Assembly (NCBI RefSeq): GCF_006546625.1
Contig: NZ_VIAR01000003.1
Span: 1-64,000 of the forward strand
Source: Haloflavibacter putidus
Lineage (GTDB): Bacteria > Bacteroidota > Bacteroidia > Flavobacteriales > Flavobacteriaceae
Reading direction: 5' to 3'
DNA length: 64,000 bases
Shown: piece after piece, positions 9,284 through 18,480 of the stretch
Position numbering within the stretch: the first letter of the stretch is position 1
How the letters are laid out: every line of letters starts with the position of its first letter
The notes under the pieces: generated by a model
What the model saw: the letters and a program-made list of their open reading frames with translations, nothing else
Databases searched by the model: none
What the model was told of the DNA's origin: nothing
Made by a program: the position numbers and the translations under genes

Positions 9284-9322
9284 GTAGTAGAGATTAGGTG
9301 TTAGGTGTTAGGTGTTAGGTGA
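9281..9322. repeat. heptanucleotide tandem repeat overlapping a stop codon
   Basis: Six consecutive heptads starting with TAG: TAGGTAG, TAGAGAT, three exact TAGGTGT and TAGGTGA. The first contains the TAG stop codon of the alpha/beta hydrolase. Seen as TTAGGTG, four exact copies run from 9294 to 9321. The repeat is short and probably prone to slippage. The rest of the gap up to 9368 holds nothing recognisable. Confidence 0.85.
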
Positions 9323-9368
9323 AAAAATATCCCTAAATAAAGTTGACCGTTTTTAATTAATTTTCAGT

Positions 9369-9400
9369 AAAAAAAATGGCACTCGATGCAATCGAATGCC
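9369..9400 (-). terminator. intrinsic terminator, minus strand
   Basis: The inverted repeat GGCACTCGAT / ATCGAATGCC has one mismatch and a three-base loop. On the minus strand it is followed by a run of eight T. It lies about 80 bases downstream of the 109-residue gene. No T-run follows on the plus strand. Confidence 0.65.
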
Positions 9401-9479
9401 GGAAATTAAATGAAGTGATTTTTTGGCAAGAAGCTGTACCAGTCTTGCGTACAAAAGTTCTAAGTAAATTGGTTAATTT

Positions 9480-9809
9480 TTATACACTAGCCACATTATA
9501 AAAAGTGAGCATATTTTGGTAAAAGCCTAAGCTGCCATTGTCTTTTTCTAAGCAAGATTTTAATAAAGCTTCTAACGATTGGTATTCAAAATTTACGTTA
9601 ACGTGTTTATTGCTTTCCACCAGTATTTGAAGATGCAGGGTGTTTTCTTTAATATCTATACTTACTTCACTTGCTTCAAAATGCTTTTTTAAAAGCGCTT
9701 TATGAAAGGTAGAAAACCGCTCTGTAGAAATGTTTTGATTATTACAACTATAAGTAATCAAATTATTCATTTCTCTTAAAATAGTAGTTGATTGATAAGA
9801 AGTTCTCAT
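9480..9809 (-). CDS. hypothetical protein, 109 residues
   Basis: I do not recognise a family. The protein is soluble with no signal peptide or membrane segment. It has one cysteine near residue 22 and another at about 91, and alternates short helical and strand-like stretches; residues 45-70 (VSIDIKENTLHLQILV) look like a beta hairpin. A terminator on the same strand lies downstream, and codon use resembles its neighbours, which supports a real gene. The upstream region has only an imperfect -7 box (TATATTCG). Function unknown; it could be a small regulatory or adaptor protein, but nothing seen argues for either. Confidence 0.55.
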   Translation of the reverse strand: MRTSYQSTTILREMNNLITYSCNNQNISTERFSTFHKALLKKHFEASEVSIDIKENTLHLQILVESNKHVNVNFEYQSLEALLKSCLEKDNGSLGFYQNMLTFYNVASV

Positions 9810-9913
9810 GGCTAATTGTTTTTTACGAATATAGCCCGTGATATGTTAAGAGGTTATTAATAAAATGTTGCTTATTAGTCAATTAACTAATTTTAAGAAG
9901 CTTGTTATACCGT

Positions 9914-10543
9914 TTACAGAAGATAACGCAATTTAATAGGACTGTTTATTAATTTAGAATTTTTATTAAAAGAAGTAGCGTTTACGTAGGTAATTTTATT
10001 ACGGCTAATCTTTCCGTAGTTATTGTGTAAATGGCCAAAAATATGAAATTGTGGTTGTATCTTTTCTACGCGCTTGCGTAAATGTTCGCAACCCAAAGCA
10101 ACTTCTGCTTCAGACTCATCTAAAATATTGTACGGTGGTGTGTGTGTTAATAAGACATCTGTATCTTGTGGGATTTTCTCCCAATGTTTTGCAATAGCAT
10201 TACTTGTTTTACTAAATGCCCAGCGAGAATTAATAGGACTATAAGGAGAGCCCCAAAATTTCACATTTTCTATACAAATAGAACTTTGAAATAAATAATG
10301 CACATTAGATGGAATGATTTCTGCCAATTGCGTGGTGTTAATCTTTTCTAAGTAAAACTCGTGATTTCCGGCAATACAAACTTTATAGGGGTGCGGTTGT
10401 TGCGCAAACCATTTAAAAAAATCTACTACTTCGCGTTTGGTGCCGCCTTCTGTAAAATCTCCCGTATGTACTAACACTTCCCCGTAAGGAATATTTAGCA
10501 AACGATGCTGGTTATGCGTGTCAGAAATACAAATAATGTTCAT
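9914..10543 (-). CDS. calcineurin-like metallophosphoesterase
   Basis: A 209-residue metallophosphoesterase with a nearly complete set of fingerprints: D8-x-H10 in ISDTHNQH, D29 in HTGDF, N60-H61 in AGNHEFYL, H134 in LTHTPPYN and H171-x-H173 in FGHLHNNYG. These coordinate a di-metal centre for phosphoester hydrolysis. It resembles the small cytosolic group related to MPPED1/2 and YfcE-like enzymes; the substrate (cyclic nucleotide, dinucleotide or phosphoprotein) cannot be deduced. It is transcribed after the 63-residue gene and may be co-transcribed with it (55-base gap). Confidence 0.9.
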   Translation of the reverse strand: MNIICISDTHNQHRLLNIPYGEVLVHTGDFTEGGTKREVVDFFKWFAQQPHPYKVCIAGNHEFYLEKINTTQLAEIIPSNVHYLFQSSICIENVKFWGSPYSPINSRWAFSKTSNAIAKHWEKIPQDTDVLLTHTPPYNILDESEAEVALGCEHLRKRVEKIQPQFHIFGHLHNNYGKISRNKITYVNATSFNKNSKLINSPIKLRYLL

Positions 10544-10598
10544 TACTCAAGAAAAACTTTTATCAGATGCTAACAAGGTACAAAAAAACAAGGTGTAA

Positions 10599-10790
10599 TT
10601 ATTTCTCTTCGGAAGGTAAAATTTTGTTTACGCCCTTAATTACGGCTATGCAAATTAAAATTGCAGAAAGTATAAAGAATAGAAATTTGGCCAATAAATT
10701 ATCACTGTATAACATACTGTAAATGCCAAGAGCAATTTCGGCAAATAAGAACAGTAAAATAAAACTAAATTTTAAAAGCATGGTATACAT
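10599..10790 (-). CDS. small two-helix membrane protein, hypothetical
   Basis: Sixty-three residues that would form two membrane helices (about 5-25 and 33-54) joined by a short turn, with a charged tail ending in PSEEK. An internal ATG three codons in (10781) is an equally good start. No family is recognised; many Bacteroidota genomes carry such uncharacterised two-helix proteins. The reading frame is supported by the typical hydrophobic pattern and by position 55 bases before the metallophosphoesterase gene on the same strand. Function unknown. Confidence 0.5.
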   Translation of the reverse strand: MYTMLLKFSFILLFLFAEIALGIYSMLYSDNLLAKFLFFILSAILICIAVIKGVNKILPSEEK

Positions 10791-10965
10791 AATTGATTGG
10801 CAGATAAATATACAGTGAGCTTGCTTTCAAAAAAAAGTTAGCAGTCTCTTTAGCTGAAATTTAACGCAGCAATTGCGGCTAGCTTAATTTTTTAAGTTAA
10901 AATATCTTAAAGCTAATTAGCTTTTTAAAAAGAATAATATCTTGGTAGAAAACAAATTCTAAGAT

Positions 10966-12465
10966 TTGAAAAATATACTTAAAAAAATTCTAGTTGGGCT
11001 TTTAGTTTTAGCCGTAATATTTGTGGGTCTTCATTTTTTTGCCCGCTATAAAGTAGGCAAATTATTAGATGGTATAGACAAAGAAAATTTTAGTTATAAA
11101 GAATATTCTATAAATTTATTTCAAGGAAATCTTTCTGTAAAAGATATTTCTTACCGGCCAAAAAAGCAAAACCTACAAGCCAAAACAGTAAGCATACGTA
11201 ATTTTAATTATCTTTCTTATTTAGTCTTGGGTGATTCTATTGTTGTAGACGAGATTCAGATAGAAAAACCAAACCTTCGGTTATCTAAAAAAAATGATTC
11301 TAGTGTTAATGGCAAGAAAAGCAATAAGTTTTCAGAAAAAATACGTATCAATGCGCTAGCAATAACCAACGGGCGCTTAAGTTATAGAAGAGATAGCATA
11401 AAGAGGTTTAAGGTACCTAAAATCAATTTAAAAATAAAAAATATAAAAACCGGTCCGGATCAAATCAAACAAAAAATTCCTTTTCAGTATGGCGATTATT
11501 TTTTAGAAGCAGACAGTCTAAATTTTGTAGCCAATGCCTATCAAGACTTATCTGTAGCAAGAGTAGAGATTAGTGAAGAAGAAGTGCTCTTGCAAGACCT
11601 TCGGTTTCTACCAACCAAAAATCGTAAAGATTATGTAAACTACATTCCGTACGAAAAAGATTTAATGAATTTAAAATTGGACAGTATTCATATCCCGTCT
11701 TATAAATTTTCGTACAAAGAAGAAGCGCCGCATTTTTCTGCTGGACTGTTATCACTTAGCGCTATAGATTTTTCTATTTACAGAGATAAAACCGTCAAAG
11801 ACGATCTGCGTAAAAAAGATATGTACAGCACAATGATTCGTAAGCTGCCAATACAATTAAAGATAGATTCTGTAGCCCTAAATAAAGCAGAAATAACGTA
11901 CGAAGAAAAAATAAAAAAAGACCGTAACCCGGGTAAGGTAAACTTCAAAAACTTAAATGCTAAAATTTATAATATCACCAATTTAGATTTAGATAGAAAA
12001 GATTTTCCTACTACCAAAGTACAAATTAATACTTCGTTTTTTGGTAAATCTCCTATAGAGATGAATTGGCAGTTTAAAGTTAACGATACAACAGGTAGGT
12101 TTCGCTTTCGCGGAAATGTACAAAACGTGCCACCAAGTTCTATGAATGAGTTTTTTATTCCGGCTATGAATGTAAAAGCAAAAGGAAGTATGCAGGCTGT
12201 TTATTATGATTTTGAAGGAAATAGAAATACAGCCCGCGGCAAAACAAAATTGGTCTATGATGATTTTGATTTGGCAGTTTTAAAAGGAGATAGCAGATCA
12301 GAAAGTGATATTCTTAGTTTTTTGGCAAATATTATTGTAAATAAATCACCAAAAAATGGCTCGATTACCTCTCAAGTAGAATCGGTAAAAAGAGACAAGA
12401 CCAAATCTTTTTGGAATTATTTTTGGTCTTGTCTCGAGGCCGGTATAAAAAAATCTTTACTCTAA
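10966..12465 (+). CDS. AsmA/DUF748-like envelope protein
   Basis: A 499-residue protein with one N-terminal membrane helix (about 8-26) and a long beta-rich periplasmic part. This layout and phrases such as VDEIQIEKPNLRL resemble the AsmA/DUF748 superfamily of bridge-like lipid-transport and outer-membrane homeostasis proteins. The C-terminus ends in a conserved-looking hydrophobic tail with FWNYFWSCLEAG. The start chosen is TTG at 10966, because no ATG lies before the membrane helix. Its last 25 codons contain a perfect 14-bp inverted repeat (12392-12435) that reads as a terminator for the opposing uspA gene, whose stop overlaps this stop by four bases. Superfamily placement is moderate; role is inference. 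Confidence 0.75.
   Translation: MKNILKKILVGLLVLAVIFVGLHFFARYKVGKLLDGIDKENFSYKEYSINLFQGNLSVKDISYRPKKQNLQAKTVSIRNFNYLSYLVLGDSIVVDEIQIEKPNLRLSKKNDSSVNGKKSNKFSEKIRINALAITNGRLSYRRDSIKRFKVPKINLKIKNIKTGPDQIKQKIPFQYGDYFLEADSLNFVANAYQDLSVARVEISEEEVLLQDLRFLPTKNRKDYVNYIPYEKDLMNLKLDSIHIPSYKFSYKEEAPHFSAGLLSLSAIDFSIYRDKTVKDDLRKKDMYSTMIRKLPIQLKIDSVALNKAEITYEEKIKKDRNPGKVNFKNLNAKIYNITNLDLDRKDFPTTKVQINTSFFGKSPIEMNWQFKVNDTTGRFRFRGNVQNVPPSSMNEFFIPAMNVKAKGSMQAVYYDFEGNRNTARGKTKLVYDDFDLAVLKGDSRSESDILSFLANIIVNKSPKNGSITSQVESVKRDKTKSFWNYFWSCLEAGIKKSLL
12387..12435 (-). terminator. uspA terminator embedded in the opposing coding sequence
   Basis: Arms GAGACAAGACCAAA (12392-12405) and TTTGGTCTTGTCTC (12422-12435) are perfect complements with a 16-base loop. 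On the minus strand the stem is followed by TTTTT (12387-12391). It lies 26 bases after the uspA stop, and entirely inside the coding end of the AsmA-like gene. Confidence 0.75.
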
Positions 12466-13298
12466 AGCTTAAAAGTAATTACCGGTATGTCTGCGTGGTT
12501 AACCAAATCTTCGCTTATACTGCCATTTAACATATGAGCCAAGCCTTTACGCCCGTGGGTACTTATACCTACTAAACCGGCATTGGTTTTTCTGGCAAAA
12601 TTTAAAATACCTTCTTCTATTGTATTGTCGTTATATATACTAAAACTGTAATTTTCTAAATCTACCTCTTTTAAGAAAGTTTTTATACGGTTTTCAATAC
12701 TTTCAGAAGTTTGAAACTTGTTAGCGGTATTTACATAAACCAAATGCAACTTGGCATTTATACTTTTGCTAAAATCTACCGCTTCTTTAAAAGATTTTTT
12801 ATTTTTTTCTTCAAATTCTGAAGCATATACAAAATTCTCTACATCAAAAATTGGCAACTCTTCTTTAATTACCAAAACAGGTATATTAGAATTTCTCACC
12901 ACTTTTTCTGTATTAGAACCAATAAAAACTTCTTTTAGGCCAGTGGCTCCCTGGGAGCCCATCACAATTAAATCTATACTTTTATCTTCGGCAACTTCCA
13001 TAATTCCTTCAAAAGCTTGATGAAATTGAACCGTTTCGTGCACAGTAACTTCTTCTAGGAAATCTGCTTCCATGATTTCGTTAAACCGTTTGTGCGCTAA
13101 TTTCATAAAAAATAAAGCTTCGGGTGGGTTATTTTGGGCTGCTTGTTGCTGTGTGGTAGGGTCCATTAACTCCAGAGGCAATTCTAGCATGTGAAGCAAG
13201 AAAATTTCTGCTTTGTTTTTTTTAGCTATTTGCGCCGCCACTTTTAAGGCATTTTCGGCATGTGTGGAAAAATCTGTGGGGACAAGAATTCGTTTCAT
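12462..13298 (-). CDS. universal stress protein, tandem UspA domains
   Basis: 278 residues forming two Usp domains (about 1-146 and 153-278). Each has the ATP-binding signature: MGSQGATGLKEVFIGS in the first and STHGRKGLAHMLNGS in the second. The first domain opens with RILVPTDFS. Both ATP loops appear intact, suggesting nucleotide-binding Usp activity in the cytosol, linked in the family to stress and growth arrest. It is monocistronic, convergent with the AsmA-like gene (stops overlap by four bases), and terminated by the hairpin at 12387-12435. Confidence 0.93.
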   Translation of the reverse strand: MKRILVPTDFSTHAENALKVAAQIAKKNKAEIFLLHMLELPLELMDPTTQQQAAQNNPPEALFFMKLAHKRFNEIMEADFLEEVTVHETVQFHQAFEGIMEVAEDKSIDLIVMGSQGATGLKEVFIGSNTEKVVRNSNIPVLVIKEELPIFDVENFVYASEFEEKNKKSFKEAVDFSKSINAKLHLVYVNTANKFQTSESIENRIKTFLKEVDLENYSFSIYNDNTIEEGILNFARKTNAGLVGISTHGRKGLAHMLNGSISEDLVNHADIPVITFKL

Positions 13299-13384
13299 TT
13301 CTATTTTAATTTAAATTAATTAGTTTTTTAAAGTTACAAATAAAATTCGTTTTGCTAATCATTTCTTATGTGAGAAATAATTAT

Positions 13385-13392
13385 TATATTTG
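13385..13392 (+). promoter_or_regulatory. -7 box of the rimP-nusA-infB operon
   Basis: TATATTTG fits TAnnTTTG. Transcription would start near 13399, leaving a leader of about 57 bases that contains the hairpin at 13418-13442. No clean -33 TTG is seen at the proper distance. Confidence 0.6.
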
Positions 13393-13417
13393 CACCCGAA
13401 AGATTGAAAAATTATTG

Positions 13418-13442
13418 GAGGGGACAGCGGTCCCCTCTTTTT
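13418..13442 (+). promoter_or_regulatory. terminator-like leader hairpin before rimP (candidate attenuator)
   Basis: GAGGGGAC and GTCCCCTC form a perfect 8-bp GC-rich stem with an AGCG loop, followed at once by TTTTT. This is a complete intrinsic terminator shape located between the promoter and the rimP start codon, so read-through must be allowed or controlled. No obvious anti-terminator helix is visible by eye. Confidence 0.7.
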
Positions 13443-13455
13443 ATAAGGATATTTA

Positions 13456-13917
13456 ATGCAGAAAGAAAACGTTAAACAGTTGTTGGATACGGCTTTGGAG
13501 CAAAATCCTAACTTGTTTTTAATAGATTTGCAAATCAAGCCGGCCAATCAGATTTTAGTGGTGATTGATGGCGATGAAAGTGTTTCTGTAGAAGATTGCA
13601 TGCAAATTAGTCGTGCTATAGAGCATAACTTGGATAGAGAGAAAGAAGACTTTTCTTTAGAAGTAACTTCTGCCGGGGCAACTTCTCCCTTATTAATGTC
13701 GCGACAGTTTAAGAAAAATATTGGCAGAAAATTGGAAGTACATACAGAAAACGAAAAATATGAAGCAAATCTTGAAGCTGCTAATGAGGAAAATATTACC
13801 TTGCGGTGGAAAACTAGAGAGCCAAAACCGGTTGGTAAAGGTAAAGTAACTGTTAAGAAAGAAGTGATTTTGCCTTATAAGGAAATTACAGAAGCAAAAG
13901 TGAAGATAAAATTTTAA
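13456..13917 (+). CDS. rimP: ribosome maturation factor
   Basis: 153 residues, the usual RimP length, needed for maturation of the 30S subunit. The N-terminal alpha/beta domain carries VEDCMQISRAIEHNLD and the LEVTSAGATSPL motif (family form LEVSSPGLDRPL); a C-terminal SH3-like barrel follows (about 84-153). First gene of the rimP-nusA-infB operon, the classic arrangement across bacteria. Its leader contains a terminator-like hairpin. nusA starts 13 bases after its stop. Confidence 0.93.
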   Translation: MQKENVKQLLDTALEQNPNLFLIDLQIKPANQILVVIDGDESVSVEDCMQISRAIEHNLDREKEDFSLEVTSAGATSPLLMSRQFKKNIGRKLEVHTENEKYEANLEAANEENITLRWKTREPKPVGKGKVTVKKEVILPYKEITEAKVKIKF

Positions 13918-13930
13918 GCATAGTTTTGGT

Positions 13931-15169
13931 ATGGAAAATATCGAGTTGATTAACTCTTTTTCAGAATTTAAAGATGATAAGTTGATAGATCGTGTCACGT
14001 TAATGGCGATCTTAGAAGATGTTTTTAGAAATGCACTGAAAAAGAAATTTGGAGAAGATGATAATTTTGATATAATTATAAATCCAGATAAAGGTGATTT
14101 AGAAATTTGGCGAAATAGAATTGTTGTGGCAGATGGCGAAGTAGAAGACGATAATCGTGAAATTTCATTAAGCGCAGCAAGAAGAATTGAACCTGATTTT
14201 GAGGTAGGAGAAGATGTATCTGAAGAAGTGAAATTGATAGATTTGGGAAGAAGAGCGATTTTGGCGCTTCGTCAAAACCTGATTTCTAAAATTCACGAGC
14301 ACGATAGTACCAATATATATAAGCAGTTTAAAGATTTGGAAGGCGAGTTGTATTCTGCAGAAGTGCATCACATCCGTCACCGAGCTGTCATATTATTAGA
14401 TGATGAAGGCAATGAATTGATTATGCCAAAAGATAGGCAAATTCCTTCAGACTTTTTCCGTAAAGGAGATAATGTGCGCGGTATTATAGATAGTGTAGAA
14501 TTAAAAGGTACAAAACCGGTAATAATTTTGTCTAGAACTGCTCCCTTGTTTTTAGAGAAGCTTTTTGAGCAAGAAATACCGGAGGTTTTTGACGGTTTGA
14601 TAACCGTAAAAGATGTAGTGAGAATACCAGGCGAAAAAGCAAAAGTTTCGGTAGATTCTTATGACGATCGTATAGATCCTGTTGGAGCTTGTGTAGGTAT
14701 GAAAGGTTCTAGAATTCATGGCATTGTTCGTGAATTAGGAAATGAAAATATAGATGTAATTAATTTTACCAATAATACACAGTTGTATATAACCCGCGCG
14801 TTAAGTCCGGCAAAAATAACCAACATTTCAATAAACGAAGAAACTATGCGGGCAGAGGTGAAACTGTTGCCTTCAGAAGTTTCTAAGGCAATAGGTCGCG
14901 GTGGTCACAACATTAGATTGGCCGGGCAGCTTACCGGTTATGAGATAGATGTGATTAGAGAAGGCGAAGAAGATGATGAGGATGTAGAATTGTCTGAATT
15001 TTCAGACGAAATAGAAGCCTGGATCATTCAAGAATTTTCTAGAATAGGTTTAGATACCGCAAAGAGTATTTTAGAAAAGGACGTACAAGATTTGGTTAAA
15101 ATAACAGATCTGGAAGAAGAAACCATTTTAGATGTGGTTCGTATTTTAAAAGAAGAATTTGAAGAGTAA
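13931..15169 (+). CDS. nusA: transcription termination/antitermination factor
   Basis: 412 residues with the standard order: N-terminal RNA polymerase-binding domain (about 1-125), S1 RNA-binding domain (about 130-200) and two KH domains (about 200-345), where VGACVGMKGSRI is the KH1 loop and VSKAIGRGGHNIRLA the KH2 loop. A C-terminal helical segment (about 350-412) of the NusA acidic/HhH repeat type ends the protein. It modulates pausing, termination and coupling with translation. Second gene of rimP-nusA-infB, 61 bases before infB. Because the operon leader resembles an intrinsic terminator, NusA could influence its own expression; that is inference. Confidence 0.96.
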   Translation: MENIELINSFSEFKDDKLIDRVTLMAILEDVFRNALKKKFGEDDNFDIIINPDKGDLEIWRNRIVVADGEVEDDNREISLSAARRIEPDFEVGEDVSEEVKLIDLGRRAILALRQNLISKIHEHDSTNIYKQFKDLEGELYSAEVHHIRHRAVILLDDEGNELIMPKDRQIPSDFFRKGDNVRGIIDSVELKGTKPVIILSRTAPLFLEKLFEQEIPEVFDGLITVKDVVRIPGEKAKVSVDSYDDRIDPVGACVGMKGSRIHGIVRELGNENIDVINFTNNTQLYITRALSPAKITNISINEETMRAEVKLLPSEVSKAIGRGGHNIRLAGQLTGYEIDVIREGEEDDEDVELSEFSDEIEAWIIQEFSRIGLDTAKSILEKDVQDLVKITDLEEETILDVVRILKEEFEE

Positions 15170-15230
15170 TTATTTAGTATAATTAATCACGATAATTAAA
15201 GGAATAAAAGAGGTAATTTAGAGGCGATTT

Positions 15231-18014
15231 ATGGCTGGAAAAACAATGCGATTAAATAAAGTTTTGCGTGAATTCAATATTTCACTAGACCGGGCTGTAG
15301 AATATTTAAATTCTAACGGTTACGATATTGAGGCACGTCCTACTACAAAAATTTCAGAAGAAGTTTACCAAGTACTTTTTGATGAGTTTCAAACAGATAA
15401 AAGCAAAAAGGTAGCTTCTAAAGAAGTAGGGGAAGAGCGCAAAAAAGAGAAGGAAGAAATCCGTATTGCTAGGGAAAAAGAACTAGAAGAAAAACGGAAA
15501 AAAGAAGAGGAGAAGCGCCAATTAGAATTGGAGAAAGAAAAAGAAAATGAAGTTGTTTCTGGGCGTAAACAGCTTAACGGCCCTAAGCAGGTGGGTAAAA
15601 TAGACCTCGATAAGCCTTCTTCTAAAACAAAAAAAGAAGAACCTAAGCCAGCGGAAGAAAAGCCAAAAGTATCTGAGGTCGAGAAACCGACTCCAAAAGT
15701 TGAAAAACCCGAAGAGAAACCGGTTCAAGACGTTGAAAAATCTAAAGGGGAAGCGCCTAAAGAAGAACCGACTACGAAAGAAACTAGCAAGAAAGAAACT
15801 AGCAAGAAAGAACCGGCAAAAGAAGAAGCTCCTAAAGATAAGGAAGAAAAAACGCAAGAAGAGCGTTTAGAAACCAAGTATAAGAAATTAGATGGGCCGA
15901 ACTTTACCGGGGAAAAAATAGATTTAAGCCAGTTCTCTAAAAAGCCTAAGAAAAAAGACGATAAAGACGCTAAATCTGGAGCAAAATCTAAAAAGAAAAA
16001 GCGTAAACGTATAAGTAAAGATGCTCCTGGCAAAGGCGGGGTGCAAAAACGTTCTAACTTCAAAAAAGGAGGTAAGAAACGACGTCCAGCCGTTGCTAAA
16101 GAAGATCCTACAGAAGAAGAAGTACAAAAGCAAATTAGAGAGACGCTAGAAAAACTTCAAGGCAAGTCTTCTAAAAAGAAGGGTGCTAAATACCGTAAAG
16201 ATAAGCGTGACCAGCATCGGGAAAAAACCGAGCAGGAGCAAGCACAGCAAGAACAAGAAAGCAAAACATTAAAAGTTACAGAATTTGTTACAGTAAGTGA
16301 GGTTGCTACAATGATGGGGGTGCCGGTAACAAAAGTGATTTCTGCTTGTATGTCTTTAGGAATGATGGTTACAATGAACCAGCGTTTAGATGCAGAAACT
16401 TTGAGTATTGTTGCTGAAGAATTTGGCTATGAAGTGGAGTTTGTAACAGCAGATTTGGAAGAATCTATAGAAGAAGAACAAGACAAGCTGGAAGATTTAG
16501 TGTCAAGAGCCCCAATAGTTACAGTAATGGGTCACGTAGATCACGGTAAAACCTCTTTATTAGATTATATCCGTAAAGAAAACGTTATTGCCGGAGAAAG
16601 TGGTGGTATTACTCAGCACATTGGAGCCTATGGAGTGCAATTGGATAACAAAGAAAAATTAGCATTTTTAGATACTCCTGGTCACGAGGCTTTTACAGCT
16701 ATGCGGGCAAGGGGAGCGCAAGTTACAGATATTGCAATTATTGTAATTGCTGCAGATGATGATGTGATGCCGCAAACCAAAGAGGCTATCTCACACGCTC
16801 AAGCTGCGGGAGTGCCAATTGTTTTTGCTATAAACAAAGTAGATTTACCAACTGCCAATCCGGAGAAGATTAAAGAGAAATTGGCGGGTATGAATTTGTT
16901 GGTAGAAGATTGGGGCGGTAAAGTACAATCGCAAGATATTTCTGCTAAACAAGGAACGGGCGTAAAAGAATTGCTCGAAAAAGTATTATTAGAAGCAGAA
17001 ATTTTAGAGTTAAAAGCCAATCCAGATAAAATGGCTACCGGAACTGTAGTAGAAGCGTATCTAGATAAAGGGCGAGGTTATGTTTCTACCATTTTGGTGC
17101 AAGCAGGAACTTTAAATATAGGAGATTATGTTTTAGCCGGTACAACTAGCGGTAAGATTAAAGCAATGCAAGACGAACGCGGTAACGAAGTAAAAGAAGC
17201 CGGGCCATCAACGCCAGTATCTATTTTAGGATTAGATGGCGCACCACAAGCCGGAGATAAGTTTGTGGTTATGGAAGATGAGCGTGAAGCAAAAGAAATT
17301 GCAGCTAAACGAACGCAATTGCAACGTGAACAAACCGTTAGAACACAACGTCATATTACCTTAGACGAAATAGGTAGACGTATTGCTTTAGGCGAATTTA
17401 AAGAACTAAACATTATTCTAAAAGGAGATGTAGATGGTTCTGTAGAAGCCTTGACAGATAGTTTCCAAAAGCTTTCTACAGAAGAAATAGAAGTAAATAT
17501 TATTCATAAAGGTGTAGGTCCGGTTACCGAAAGTGATGTGCTATTAGCATCTGCATCAAACGCTGTAATTATTGGCTTTAACGTGCGTCCGGCTGGTAAT
17601 GCTAAGCAATTGGCAGATAAGGAAGAAATAGATATTCGTACTTACTCTATTATTTACGATGCTATCAACGATTTAAAAGATGCGATGGAAGGCATGCTTT
17701 CACCGGAATTAAAAGAAGAAATTACCGGTAATGCCGAAATAAGAGAAACCTTTAAGATTTCTAAAATTGGAACTATTGCCGGTTGTATGGTAACAGATGG
17801 TAAAATTTACAGAAATAGTAATATACGTCTTATACGAGATGGCGTGGTAGTATACACTGGCACATTGGCTTCTTTAAAACGATTTAAAGATGACGTTAAG
17901 GAAGTTGCAAAAGGCTACGAATGTGGATTGCAAGTAAAGAACTACAACGACATTAAAGAAGGGGATGTAGTAGAAGCATTCCAAGAAGTGGCAGTTAAGA
18001 AAAAGTTGAAATAA
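15231..18014 (+). CDS. infB: translation initiation factor IF-2
   Basis: 927 residues. An IF2 N-terminal motif ([20 protein letters not shown] from residue 7) is followed by a long charged Lys/Glu/Pro linker (about 60-350), a second IF2_N module near 365, and the GTPase G domain with GHVDHGKT (434-441), DTPGHEAF and NKVD. C-terminal domains II-IV, which bind fMet-tRNA, end at 927. It places initiator tRNA on the ribosome and drives subunit joining. The linker contains an exact 15-base DNA repeat (15776-15810), a likely length-variable spot. Last gene of its operon, followed by a terminator. Confidence 0.97.
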   Translation: MAGKTMRLNKVLREFNISLDRAVEYLNSNGYDIEARPTTKISEEVYQVLFDEFQTDKSKKVASKEVGEERKKEKEEIRIAREKELEEKRKKEEEKRQLELEKEKENEVVSGRKQLNGPKQVGKIDLDKPSSKTKKEEPKPAEEKPKVSEVEKPTPKVEKPEEKPVQDVEKSKGEAPKEEPTTKETSKKETSKKEPAKEEAPKDKEEKTQEERLETKYKKLDGPNFTGEKIDLSQFSKKPKKKDDKDAKSGAKSKKKKRKRISKDAPGKGGVQKRSNFKKGGKKRRPAVAKEDPTEEEVQKQIRETLEKLQGKSSKKKGAKYRKDKRDQHREKTEQEQAQQEQESKTLKVTEFVTVSEVATMMGVPVTKVISACMSLGMMVTMNQRLDAETLSIVAEEFGYEVEFVTADLEESIEEEQDKLEDLVSRAPIVTVMGHVDHGKTSLLDYIRKENVIAGESGGITQHIGAYGVQLDNKEKLAFLDTPGHEAFTAMRARGAQVTDIAIIVIAADDDVMPQTKEAISHAQAAGVPIVFAINKVDLPTANPEKIKEKLAGMNLLVEDWGGKVQSQDISAKQGTGVKELLEKVLLEAEILELKANPDKMATGTVVEAYLDKGRGYVSTILVQAGTLNIGDYVLAGTTSGKIKAMQDERGNEVKEAGPSTPVSILGLDGAPQAGDKFVVMEDEREAKEIAAKRTQLQREQTVRTQRHITLDEIGRRIALGEFKELNIILKGDVDGSVEALTDSFQKLSTEEIEVNIIHKGVGPVTESDVLLASASNAVIIGFNVRPAGNAKQLADKEEIDIRTYSIIYDAINDLKDAMEGMLSPELKEEITGNAEIRETFKISKIGTIAGCMVTDGKIYRNSNIRLIRDGVVVYTGTLASLKRFKDDVKEVAKGYECGLQVKNYNDIKEGDVVEAFQEVAVKKKLK
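15776..15810 (+). repeat. 15-base tandem repeat inside infB
   Basis: GAAAGAAACTAGCAA occurs twice in a row (15776-15790, 15791-15805) plus five bases of a third copy. It encodes repeated KKETS in the disordered IF-2 linker, and its unit keeps the reading frame. Confidence 0.9.
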
Positions 18015-18033
18015 TTTACATATTTCATTGCAT

Positions 18034-18070
18034 AAAAAAAGAGGTTGTTTTTAAAAACAACCTCTTTTTT
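18034..18070. terminator. bidirectional intrinsic terminator
   Basis: GAGGTTGTTTTT pairs with AAAAACAACCTC, flanked by A and T runs. It lies between the converging infB and SPOR-domain genes. Confidence 0.92.
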
Positions 18071-18088
18071 GTGGTATTAAGAAGTGAT

Positions 18089-18463
18089 TTAAGGCCTAAA
18101 AATAAAGGCACTTTTAAAATCTTTTTTTAAAATAACATAAGCTCTTTCAGCTTCCAATTTATTTCTAAAATCTCCAACCCATACTTTATAATTGGGAGCT
18201 TCGTATTCTATACTTGATGGCCATTTGGCGTGTTCTCTTTCAAATTCTGCTTTTATCTTATTGGCAGCTTCTAAAGTTTCACCATAAAATAATTGAATTT
18301 TATAGCGTTCGCCCAATTCATTGTTTTCGGTCATCTTAGCTTTTAATACTAGCAACTCTGGTATTAACGGGTCTTGCTGAATTGAAGATTGAGCAAAAAT
18401 TCCAATAGGAAAGAAAAGCAAAGCTATTCCACCTAAAACTAAAAAACGCATATTCTTTTTCAT
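18089..18463 (-). CDS. secreted SPOR-domain protein
   Basis: 124 residues: a signal peptide (about 1-24, cleaved after IGIFA) and one SPOR domain (about 53-124) with RYKIQLFYG at its start and YKVWVGDFRNKLEAERA near its end. SPOR domains bind denuded septal peptidoglycan glycans; in Bacteroidota many small single-domain SPOR proteins exist with unknown partners. It is periplasmic. It has its own promoter on the minus strand and a shared terminator. No lipobox cysteine is present, so it should be soluble. Confidence 0.88.
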   Translation of the reverse strand: MKKNMRFLVLGGIALLFFPIGIFAQSSIQQDPLIPELLVLKAKMTENNELGERYKIQLFYGETLEAANKIKAEFEREHAKWPSSIEYEAPNYKVWVGDFRNKLEAERAYVILKKDFKSAFIFRP

Positions 18464-18480
18464 ACAATGAGATTTATTTA

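Noticed and set aside
15522-16133. Long open frames antisense to the infB linker
   Set aside because: They arise from Lys/Glu codon bias on the plus strand and encode Phe/Arg-rich nonsense.
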